NCBI GenBank assembly: GCA_963600315.1
Contig: CAVCAW010000040.1
Coordinates: 1 to 47,811, forward strand
Origin: UBA6382 sp963600315
GTDB taxonomy: Bacteria > Bacteroidota > Bacteroidia > Bacteroidales > Bacteroidaceae
Reading direction: 5' to 3'
Length of the DNA: 47,811 bases
Shown here: positions 40,995 to 47,811 of the stretch, one piece after another
Numbering within the stretch: the first letter of the stretch is position 1
How the letters are laid out: each line of letters opens with the position of its first letter
Notes under the pieces: model-generated
Database searches by the model: none
Seen by the model: only the letters and a program-made list of their open reading frames with translations
Told to the model about the DNA's origin: nothing
Made by a program: the position numbers and the translations under genes

Positions 40995-42836
40995 ATGACC
41001 GCACAAGAAAAAGCCGAGCTAAAGAGCCGTCTCCAGACGATAGTAGCGAACATGCCAGAAACACCTGGAAGTTATCAGTACTACAACGAGGAGGGGGAGG
41101 TGATTTATGTCGGCAAGGCTAAGAACCTAAGAAGACGTGTTTCCAGTTATTTTCTCAAAGAGCAAAACCATAAGACAGCGCTGCTCGTCTCGAAGATACA
41201 TGATATAAAGTATATTAGGGTCGCAACGGAGCAAGACGCACTGCTGCTAGAAAACTCTCTGATAAAGAAGTTTCAGCCGCATTACAACATACTGCTGAAG
41301 GACGACAAGAGTTATCCGTATATTTGTGTAACAAAAGAGGACTATCCTCGTATTTTCATCACACGCAACAAGTTGTCAAGCGGCGGAGAATACTACGGCC
41401 CATACAGCTATGTGCCCGCTGCCCACAATCTTCTGGAACTTATGCGCGAGCTTTACAAAATCAGGGATTGCCGTCAGCCGCTTCAAGAAGGGAAAGTCAA
41501 GGAGGGAAAATACAAACTTTGCCTAAGCTACCACGTAAAGAAGTGCCTAGGGTGTTGCGTGGGAAGGCAGAGTATAGAAGATTATCAGGCAAATATAGCG
41601 GAATGTCGACAAATACTGAGGGGTAAAACAAGAGAGGTGAAAGAGCGTCTCGTAGAGCAGATGCAAAGTCTTTCTGCCGCAATGCGCTTCGAGGAAGCAG
41701 AGGAGATTAAGAAGAAATACCTGCTGCTCGACCAATACCAAGCTAAAAGCGAAGTGGTCAGCAACACAATCAGCGACACGGACGTGTTTTCCATAATATC
41801 TGACGAGAAGAAGGGGCTGGTGAACTATCTGCACGTGGTAAACGGAGCAACTGTCATCGCCTACAACTTTGAGATAGAGAAAAAACTTGACGAGAGCGAC
41901 GAGGATCTCCTTGCGTATGCTATTATGGAAATGAGGGAGAAGTTTGAGGTTGGCTACAAGGAACTGGTGCTACCCTGCAACGTAGAGTTACCACTGGAAG
42001 GGGTCAGTATCACCATACCACAAAGGGGCGATAAGAAGACACTGCTTGACCTTTCTATGAGGAATGTGAGGCAATATAAAGTAGACAAACTGAAGCGTAA
42101 CGAATACCTCAATCCAGAGCAAAAACAGGTGCGTTTGATGAAGGAATTGCAAGACCTTCTGCACCTACAGAAAATGCCTACGACAATAGAACTCTTCGAC
42201 AACTCCAATCTGCAAGGCACTGATGCTGTGGCTGGCTGTGTGGTTTACAAGAAGATGAAACCATCGAGGCAAGACTATCGTAAATACATCATAAAGACAG
42301 TAGTTGGTCCCGACGATTACGCATCGATGCAAGAGGTAGTAAGGAGAAGATACGGACGTATGACAGAAGAAAACACGGCTCTACCCGACCTTATAATAAC
42401 GGATGGCGGCAAAGGTCAAATGGAGTGTGTAAGGCAAATAGTGGAAGACGAATTAGGGTTAGAAATACCCATAGCCGGACTTGCCAAAAACGATCGCCAC
42501 AGAACTAATGAGCTGTTGTACGGCTTCCCGCCTGTTACTATCGGTATCAAGCAAACATCTGAGCTATTCAAAATCCTTACACAGATGCAGGACGAAGTGC
42601 ATCGCTACGCCATCAGCTTTCACAAGCAAAAGAGGGCAAAGAGGCAAACACAGTCGGAGCTAGATTCCATCAAGGGAATAGGCGACAAGACAAGAGAACT
42701 ACTCCTGAATAAGTTCAAGTCTGTAAAAAGGATCAAGGAAGCTGACCTCTATGAACTCCAAAACGTAGTGGGTGAGAAGAAAGGCAAAAATCTATGGCTC
42801 GCCATACACGCAAAAGACGGGAAAACCAGAAGTTAA
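40995..42836 (+). CDS. uvrC: Excinuclease ABC subunit C
   Basis: UvrC makes the dual incision in nucleotide excision repair. The 613-residue protein has an N-terminal GIY-YIG nuclease domain (about 20-100; PGSYQYYNEEGEVIYVGKAK, then KNLRRRVSSYF), a cysteine-rich region LSYHVKKCLGCCVG (about 176-189), a UVR UvrB-binding helix (AMRFEEAEEIKKKYLLLDQY, about 231-250), the RNase H-like nuclease domain (IELFDNSNLQGTDAVAGCVV with the catalytic Asp; LIITDGGKGQ) and C-terminal helix-hairpin-helix motifs (SIKGIGDKTRELLLNKF). It starts the uvrC-dtd-mazG-deoC run. Confidence 0.96.
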   Translation: MTAQEKAELKSRLQTIVANMPETPGSYQYYNEEGEVIYVGKAKNLRRRVSSYFLKEQNHKTALLVSKIHDIKYIRVATEQDALLLENSLIKKFQPHYNILLKDDKSYPYICVTKEDYPRIFITRNKLSSGGEYYGPYSYVPAAHNLLELMRELYKIRDCRQPLQEGKVKEGKYKLCLSYHVKKCLGCCVGRQSIEDYQANIAECRQILRGKTREVKERLVEQMQSLSAAMRFEEAEEIKKKYLLLDQYQAKSEVVSNTISDTDVFSIISDEKKGLVNYLHVVNGATVIAYNFEIEKKLDESDEDLLAYAIMEMREKFEVGYKELVLPCNVELPLEGVSITIPQRGDKKTLLDLSMRNVRQYKVDKLKRNEYLNPEQKQVRLMKELQDLLHLQKMPTTIELFDNSNLQGTDAVAGCVVYKKMKPSRQDYRKYIIKTVVGPDDYASMQEVVRRRYGRMTEENTALPDLIITDGGKGQMECVRQIVEDELGLEIPIAGLAKNDRHRTNELLYGFPPVTIGIKQTSELFKILTQMQDEVHRYAISFHKQKRAKRQTQSELDSIKGIGDKTRELLLNKFKSVKRIKEADLYELQNVVGEKKGKNLWLAIHAKDGKTRS

Positions 42837-42873
42837 TCACCTGATACACAAACAATAACACCACAAGATTTGA

Positions 42874-43326
42874 ATGAGAGCAGTAATACAACGAGTTTCA
42901 GAAGCATCAGTTACAATAAACAACAAAGTCAAGTCGAAGATAGGCAAAGGTCTGCTGATTCTACTAGGCATAGAAGAGATTGATACCACTGAAGACATTG
43001 ACTGGCTGGTCAAGAAAATTATTTCCCTGCGCATCTTTGACGATGAAAACGGTGTGATGAACAAGTCGGTAACCGATGTCAATGGCGACATCATCGTAGT
43101 GAGCCAATTCACGCTGATGGCGTCCTACAAAAAGGGCAACCGGCCCTCATACATTCGCGCCGCAAAACACGAAATATCCATACCCCTATACAATCAGTTC
43201 TGCACCACCTTGCAGCAGCAATTCGGCAAAGAAATAGGCACTGGAGAGTTCGGTGCTGACATGAAGGTAAGGCTGCTCAACGACGGTCCCGTAACTATCT
43301 GCATGGATACTCACAACAAGGAATAG
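42874..43326 (+). CDS. dtd: D-aminoacyl-tRNA deacylase
   Basis: Dtd frees tRNAs mischarged with D-amino acids or glycine. The 150-residue homodimer subunit is full length. It starts with MRAVIQRVSEASV, has the catalytic SQFTLMASYKKGNRPSY region (about 78-94) and the cross-subunit GPVT motif (LLNDGPVTI, about 131-139). It lies 37 nt after uvrC. Confidence 0.95.
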   Translation: MRAVIQRVSEASVTINNKVKSKIGKGLLILLGIEEIDTTEDIDWLVKKIISLRIFDDENGVMNKSVTDVNGDIIVVSQFTLMASYKKGNRPSYIRAAKHEISIPLYNQFCTTLQQQFGKEIGTGEFGADMKVRLLNDGPVTICMDTHNKE

Positions 43327-43476
43327 TCGCTAGTCGACAATAGGGAACAAACAATGTCTCAATAAAAAAGGAAACAGCAATTGTCCAACAACAAAGAATT
43401 TTAAATAGTTTCACAACAACATACAGCCTTCATGTCACAACAACTAGCGGCAATCGACTGACAACAAGAAAGCACT

Positions 43477-43830
43477 ATGACAATACACGAAGCACAGCAA
43501 GCCGTAGACAACTGGATAAAGAACTACGGCGTACGCTATTTCAACGAGCTGACCAATATGGCATGCCTTACTGAAGAAGTGGGAGAATTGGCGCGAATTA
43601 TGGCCAGAAAATACGGGGAACAGTCCTTCAAGGAAGGCGAGAAACAAAACCTGGGAGAGGAAATGGCCGACGTTATGTGGGTGCTCATCTGCCTTGCCAA
43701 CCAAACTGGTATTGACCTGGAAAAGGAACTCAAAGAATCCATACAGAAGAAGACTCTGCGGGATAGTCAACGGCACGCTAACAACACAAAATTAAAACAA
43801 CCTGCACAAGACACAATCAATAGAATCTGA
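43477..43830 (+). CDS. MazG-like nucleotide pyrophosphohydrolase
   Basis: The 117-residue protein is a small MazG-type all-alpha NTP pyrophosphatase. The Mg-binding motif is present as EEVGELARI (E-E-x-x-E) near residues 33-41 and E-x-x-D in GEEMADVMWVLICLAN (about 65-80). It may hydrolyse aberrant nucleotides or house-clean dNTPs. It lies 150 nt after dtd and 49 nt before deoC; the first gap holds no recognisable promoter box. Confidence 0.87.
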   Translation: MTIHEAQQAVDNWIKNYGVRYFNELTNMACLTEEVGELARIMARKYGEQSFKEGEKQNLGEEMADVMWVLICLANQTGIDLEKELKESIQKKTLRDSQRHANNTKLKQPAQDTINRI

Positions 43831-43879
43831 CACAGAAATAAGAATACTTTACGTATAACAACTAAAAACTAACATAGAC

Positions 43880-44851
43880 ATGAAACCACACGACCACGAG
43901 CATGATTGTAACTGTCACGGCGATTGCAACTGCCACCACGACAGCGAACAGAAGAACCCAGAGATGCAGTCTAAATACGCACAAGCATTCTCTAAATTCG
44001 ACCTCCATTTGCATGATGAGGTAGTGCAGGAGAGTGCCAAGAGCATCGTAGCCGACCACTACGACGAGAACAACACTACCGATGTCATGAAATTTCTCTT
44101 CAGCACCATCGAACTCACCTCGCTGAAGGTAACTGACAACGAAGAAAGCATACTTCGCCTCGTTGAAAAGACAAACTCTTTCTGCAACGAAAATCCCTCG
44201 TTCCCCCACCCTGCCGGAATATGCGTCTATCCCAGATTCGTCAACATCGTAAGCACAAGTCTTGAGGTAGAAGGCATGCAGATAAGCACCGTTTGCGGCG
44301 GCTTTCCCTCTAGCCAAACCTTTCCTGAATTGAAAACTGTAGAAACTGCCCTTGCTATCAAAGACGGAGCTACCGAAATAGATACAGTATTACCTGTTGG
44401 ATTTTTCTTAGCTGAAGACTACGACACCGTCTTCGACGAAATAGATGAAATAAAGCTCTCCTGTGGCGAAGAAATACCCTTGAAGGTAATATTGGAGACC
44501 GGAGCCCTCCAAACGGCTCAGGCGACGAAAAAAGCGGCAATTTTGGCAATCTACAGCGGGGCTGACTTCATCAAGACGTCTACGGGCAAGATTGAGCCTG
44601 GAGCAACGCTAGCTGCCGTCTACACCATGTGCCAAACCATTAAGGAATACTACGACCTCACTGGCACCAAGATTGGAATCAAGATAGCCGGCGGTGTGCG
44701 CACTACCGAAGATGCCGTGAAATACTACACCATTGTAAAGGAAATTCTAGGTCAAGAATGGCTCGATAATTCGCTATTCCGCATCGGCGCCAGCAGCTTA
44801 GCCAACAACCTCTTGACCTCAATCACAGGCAAGCAGACAAAGGTGTTCTAA
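43880..44851 (+). CDS. deoC: Deoxyribose-phosphate aldolase with His/Cys-rich N-terminus
   Basis: DeoC splits 2-deoxyribose-5-phosphate into glyceraldehyde-3-phosphate and acetaldehyde in deoxynucleoside catabolism. The class I aldolase TIM barrel carries the Schiff-base Lys232 (SGADFIKTSTGK), the proton-relay Lys268 (IKIAGGVRT) and Asp168 (EIDTVLPVG). The 323-residue product is longer than the E. coli enzyme (259). Most of the extra length is N-terminal, and residues 4-21 are almost all His, Asp, Cys and Asn (HDHEHDCNCHGDCNCHHD), a metal-binding composition. ATG 43880 is the only start ahead of this segment; an internal ATG at residue 29 would remove it. Confidence 0.92.
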   Translation: MKPHDHEHDCNCHGDCNCHHDSEQKNPEMQSKYAQAFSKFDLHLHDEVVQESAKSIVADHYDENNTTDVMKFLFSTIELTSLKVTDNEESILRLVEKTNSFCNENPSFPHPAGICVYPRFVNIVSTSLEVEGMQISTVCGGFPSSQTFPELKTVETALAIKDGATEIDTVLPVGFFLAEDYDTVFDEIDEIKLSCGEEIPLKVILETGALQTAQATKKAAILAIYSGADFIKTSTGKIEPGATLAAVYTMCQTIKEYYDLTGTKIGIKIAGGVRTTEDAVKYYTIVKEILGQEWLDNSLFRIGASSLANNLLTSITGKQTKVF

Positions 44852-44874
44852 CTTTACCGTAAGCGTACAAGCTA

Positions 44875-44906
44875 GCCATCCATACAGCTCAGACTGTATG
44901 GATGGC
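44875..44906. other. Perfect 13-bp hairpin after deoC, without T tract
   Basis: GCCATCCATACAG (44875-44887) pairs perfectly with CTGTATGGATGGC (44894-44906) around a 6-nt loop CTCAGA. It lies 24 nt after deoC and is not followed by T residues, so it is not a standard intrinsic terminator. It may protect the mRNA 3' end or be a processing site. Confidence 0.7.
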
Positions 44907-44978
44907 AACTTAGACAGTCATCTTGGCAACTCAGTCAGAATTACAACCGCCACTACCCTACCCCGTGTAGCTATAATT

Positions 44979-45021
44979 AAAGCCCGAAGCATTACACCCA
45001 CAGTGCTTCGGGCTTTTTTTG
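44979..45021. terminator. Intrinsic terminator downstream of deoC
   Basis: AAAGCCCGAAGCA pairs with TGCTTCGGGCTTT, 11-13 bp, followed by more T to about 45021. The A flank on the left also allows action on the minus strand after polA. Confidence 0.9.
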
Positions 45022-45177
45022 TGCCGTCGGAGAACCGACAGTCAAGGTTCTAATAATACGTTAAAAAGGGTCTTATTGTTGGCATTTCATTTGAAAGCTT
45101 TAACGTTTCACGGTAGAGTCTTCTCCGTGAATATTGAGTTGTCACAAATTTAGCGCAACCAAGAAAATGATTAGGCA
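45022..45177. other. Non-coding stretch between deoC and polA
   Basis: No gene is evident. A 7-bp hairpin TTCACGG/CCGTGAA (45107-45131) is the only other structure seen before array C. Confidence 0.5.
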
Positions 45178-45233
45178 TATCGGCGGAAAGTGACATACAT
45201 TTCGGGCGAAGTGGATATCCATTTCCGCGGAAA
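45178..45233. repeat. 22-bp phased palindrome array C (three units)
   Basis: Units start at 45178, 45200 and 45222, exactly 22 bp apart: TATCGGCGGAAA, TTTCGGGCGAAG and TTTCCGCGGAAA. The first two each carry one arm mismatch; the third is perfect and flanked by A and T. The order of cores (GGCG, GGG-type, CGCG) is the same as in array B. A fourth unit expected at 45244 is absent. It lies 80 nt past the polA stop. Confidence 0.85.
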
Positions 45234-45313
45234 TTTGATAGCCAGGAGGCTCTCCGTTGTTGTGAGGACTTCCTTATTTTAAGCGAGAAAGTTGTTGAGT
45301 TAAGAGAATGGCA

Positions 45314-47811
45314 TTAGTGTGCTTCGAGCCAGTTTTCTCCCCACCCGCAATCTGCCATGAGTGGGACTTTAAGCTGGTAGGCACTCTCCATTTGGCTCTT
45401 GACTATCTGTTCTACAACTTCACGCTCTTCGGGCAAGACACTGAAATTCAGTTCGTCATGAACCTGTAAAATCATCTTGGACTTGAGCCCCTTGGCACAG
45501 AACTCGTCGCAAATGCGAACCATGGCAATCTTGATAATGTCTGAGGCTGAGCCTTGGATTGGTGCGTTGACGGCATTGCGTTCTGCGTAGCCGCGCACTA
45601 CGGCATTGTGTGAGTTGATGTCAGGTATGTATCTGCGACGCTTGAAGACGGTCTCAACATAGCCATCATTTCTGGCCCTTTCCTTGACCGCCTCAATGTA
45701 GTCCTTGATGTGTGGATAGGTGGCAAAGTAGCCGTCAATCAGTTCCTTGGCCTCGGTGCGGCTGATGCCAAGGCGCTGCGACAAACCGAAGGCTGAGATG
45801 CCGTAGATGATGCCAAAATTGGCTGTTTTGGCCTTGCGCCGCTCGTCGCTGGTGACGTCGGCGATGTCCTTGTGGTAAATTTTTGCAGCGGTGGCGGCAT
45901 GAATGTCATGACCCTCAACGAAAGCCTCGATCATGTTGGTGTCGCCAGAGACGTGGGCCATCAGGCGTAGTTCTATCTGCGAATAGTCTGCCGAGAAAAA
46001 CAGCTGACCTTCGTCGGGTACAAAGGCCTTGCGTATCTCCTTGCCGTCGTCGCCCCTGACTGGTATATTCTGGAGGTTGGGGTTGCTCGACGAGAGTCGA
46101 CCAGTTGCGGTAACGACTTGGTTGAAAGACGAATGGATATGTCCAGTCAAAGGATTGACCAAGCCAGGGAGTGCGTTGACGTAAGTGCCAAGGAGCTTCT
46201 TCATGCCTCTGTAATTCAGTATGCAGTCTACCACGGGGCTGTCGGGTCTGAGCGACTCGAGCACCTCCTCGCTGGTTACGTATTGTCCCGTCTTTGTCTT
46301 CTTGGCTTTGGGGTCAAGTTTGAGTTTGTCGAAGAGGACCTCCCCTACTTGCTTGGGCGATGAGAGGTTGAATTGTTCGCCGCTTAGCTGGTGGGCATTG
46401 GCTTCGTAGGCATTCATTCGGGAGGTGAAGATTCGGGAGGTCTCTGCCAACGAGGCTTCATTGATTCTCACTCCTGTGTGCTCCATCTCTGCCAGCACCT
46501 TGGTCAAGGGTAGTTCCACGGTCTCATAGTAGCTGAGTACGCCCTCATGCTCCAGCTTAGTGCGCATCACGGAGTATAGGCGGAAGGCTGCTTCGGTCAT
46601 CATCGACAAACCTTTGTAGGCAGCCGGTGAACCTTCAAGCAGAGTGGTGTATAGTTGTTTCGCCGTCGCGTCAAAGACTGACTTGTCGACAGAGACACTG
46701 CCCAGATATGTTTCTGCCATATTGAAAAGAGCGTGGTTCAGTTCGGGCTGGAGAACATAGTGTGCCAACATCGTGTCGAATGTTTCACCCTTCAACTCGA
46801 TTCCGGAATTCTTCAACACATGGTACTGCTCCTTCAGGTCATGACAAATTTTCAGACTCTTGGGATTTTCAAACAAATCTTTGATGGCAGCGTGCAGTTT
46901 TGAGGTCGCCGAAAGTTCTTCACCCAAAAGGAACAAGAAATTCTTCCCCTCGCCGGCACAAATCGCCAAACTGCCAATTTTTGATAAAATCGAGTCGTCT
47001 GATGTGCCGACAATCTTAAAAGCAAACTTTTCGCTTGTCAAAAGGTTTCGCATTTCTGCGAGGCTTTCTTGTTCGCCATCAATGAGTTTACACTCAACTT
47101 TTGACAAATCAACTGCGGTTAGGATCGACTCGTTTGGCTCGCCTGGTATCTTGTTGGGAACCGCTGCAAATAGATCGAGTTGAACTGGTCCATTATTTTG
47201 TTGTTTTGACTGCTGGACGTTGGACGCAGCACCGCGGCTGTTCATTTTCTTCAAAAGTGAATAAAATTCCAAATCCGCATAAATATTCTTCAGTTTGTCC
47301 TCGTCGGGTGTTTTTCGCTCAAGAGCATCTTCATCGAATTCAATCGGGACGTTGGTGTCAATCTTTACGAGAAATTTGGAAAAGAGTACTTGCTCCTTGT
47401 TTTGCTCAATTTTTTCGCGGAGCTTGCCCTTGACCTTTGAGAGGTCATCATACATCTGTTCGATAGAGCTATATTTCTGGAGCAGTCCGCAAGCGGTCTT
47501 CTCCCCCACCCCCGGACAGCCCGGCACGTTGTCGACGGCATCGCCCATCAGTCCGAGAATGTCAACCACTTGGCTTGGCGTCTCGATACCATACTTGCTG
47601 CAGACGGCTTGCTCGTCGAGTATTTCGGCAGGCTTCTTACCCATGCCGGGTTTGTAGATGTACACATTGTCTTTAACGAGTTGTCCGTAATCTTTGTCGG
47701 GTGTCATCATGTAGGCATCAAAACCATTGTCAGCTGCTTTCCAAGCAATAGTACCAATCACATCATCAGCTTCATAACCAGGCACTTCCAATATAGCAAC
47801 ATTCATAGCCT
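45314..47811 (-). CDS. polA: DNA polymerase I (5' end cut by the window)
   Basis: Pol I fills gaps and removes RNA primers. About 830 residues are visible; the frame is open to the window edge, and by comparison about 100 residues of the 5' nuclease are missing. The nuclease domain is active-looking (EADDVIG, DKDYGQLV, LGLMGDAVDNVPGCPGVGEK). The polymerase domain has motif A (DYSQIELRLMAH), motif B (RRKAKTANFGIIYG) and motif C (QVHDE, with Asp784). The central 3'-5' exonuclease domain is present but degenerate: the DTE motif reads KIV, the NLKYD motif reads DLKEQ, and the third motif lacks its Asp. It is therefore predicted to lack proofreading. It is convergent with deoC. Confidence 0.95.
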   Translation of the reverse strand, partial: AMNVAILEVPGYEADDVIGTIAWKAADNGFDAYMMTPDKDYGQLVKDNVYIYKPGMGKKPAEILDEQAVCSKYGIETPSQVVDILGLMGDAVDNVPGCPGVGEKTACGLLQKYSSIEQMYDDLSKVKGKLREKIEQNKEQVLFSKFLVKIDTNVPIEFDEDALERKTPDEDKLKNIYADLEFYSLLKKMNSRGAASNVQQSKQQNNGPVQLDLFAAVPNKIPGEPNESILTAVDLSKVECKLIDGEQESLAEMRNLLTSEKFAFKIVGTSDDSILSKIGSLAICAGEGKNFLFLLGEELSATSKLHAAIKDLFENPKSLKICHDLKEQYHVLKNSGIELKGETFDTMLAHYVLQPELNHALFNMAETYLGSVSVDKSVFDATAKQLYTTLLEGSPAAYKGLSMMTEAAFRLYSVMRTKLEHEGVLSYYETVELPLTKVLAEMEHTGVRINEASLAETSRIFTSRMNAYEANAHQLSGEQFNLSSPKQVGEVLFDKLKLDPKAKKTKTGQYVTSEEVLESLRPDSPVVDCILNYRGMKKLLGTYVNALPGLVNPLTGHIHSSFNQVVTATGRLSSSNPNLQNIPVRGDDGKEIRKAFVPDEGQLFFSADYSQIELRLMAHVSGDTNMIEAFVEGHDIHAATAAKIYHKDIADVTSDERRKAKTANFGIIYGISAFGLSQRLGISRTEAKELIDGYFATYPHIKDYIEAVKERARNDGYVETVFKRRRYIPDINSHNAVVRGYAERNAVNAPIQGSASDIIKIAMVRICDEFCAKGLKSKMILQVHDELNFSVLPEEREVVEQIVKSQMESAYQLKVPLMADCGWGENWLEAH

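Noticed and set aside
45107..45131. Hairpin TTCACGG/CCGTGAA as a parS half-site or terminator
   Set aside because: The loop is 11 nt, there is no T tract, and the sequence does not form the continuous parS palindrome.

Overview
The window reads as a chromosomal segment of a Bacteroidales bacterium, most likely Prevotellaceae. The evidence is the Bacteroidetes -7 promoter box TAnnTTTG in front of many genes, A-rich leaders without Shine-Dalgarno sequences, a PorZ-like type IX secretion protein, DUF3098, DUF4294 and DUF4254 proteins, and a folK that closes an ftsX-uppP-truB-queA run. No prophage, insertion sequence, conjugative element or CRISPR array is visible. A run of ten N at 10102-10111 shows that this is a scaffold.

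Layout. 1-3000: tail of a secreted protein, DUF4254 protein, pdxB and an HU-like gene. 3019-5338: a small ORF of unclear status, then divergent xerD and aroQ-O-methyltransferase. 5445-8383 (minus): an apparent operon HAD phosphatase-ribF-CPBP protease-rlpA. 8687-9665: tRNA-Gln and thiD. 9825-13725: a four-gene surface-glycan block (GT2, LicD, GT4, GT2). 14158-21170: leuS, YitT, RdgB-type pyrophosphatase, porZ. 21327-26716: lamin-tail lipoprotein, SpoU methyltransferase, DUF4294 protein, EamA exporter, WbqC protein and a GH27 alpha-galactosidase. 26871-29733: a tRNA with CAU anticodon, MBL-fold hydrolase, PAP2 phosphatase and hotdog thioesterase. 29831-36856: miaB, then the ftsX-DUF3098-uppP-truB-queA-folK-SpmAB run, which joins cell division, lipid-carrier recycling, tRNA modification and folate synthesis. 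37077-44851: ychF, lgt, mnmG, uvrC, dtd, mazG-like, deoC. 45314-47811 (minus): polA, cut by the window end.

The most unusual content lies between genes. Three loci (2877-2954, 13867-13944, 45178-45233) carry three or four short GC-cored palindromes of the form TTTC-N4-GAAA, repeated with an exact 22-bp period, about two helical turns. Core and spacer sequences vary while the spacing does not. A second, AT-cored family (ACAA...TTTTGT) at 9701-9758 has the same 22-bp period. One array of each kind brackets the glycan block. A perfect 16-bp parS consensus (TGTTTCACGTGAAACA) lies between mnmG and uvrC. The first palindrome family has the same TTTC-N4-GAAA frame as parS and as the Bacillus Noc-binding site, so these arrays may be phased binding sites for a nucleoid or segregation protein. 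That is a hypothesis; a repeat family spread by copying is the main alternative.

Other notable points: the polA product has lost all four carboxylates of the 3'-5' proofreading site; DeoC has a His/Cys-rich N-terminal extension; xerD and aroQ share overlapping divergent promoters; and the N gap inside the first glycosyltransferase probably joins contigs that nearly abut.
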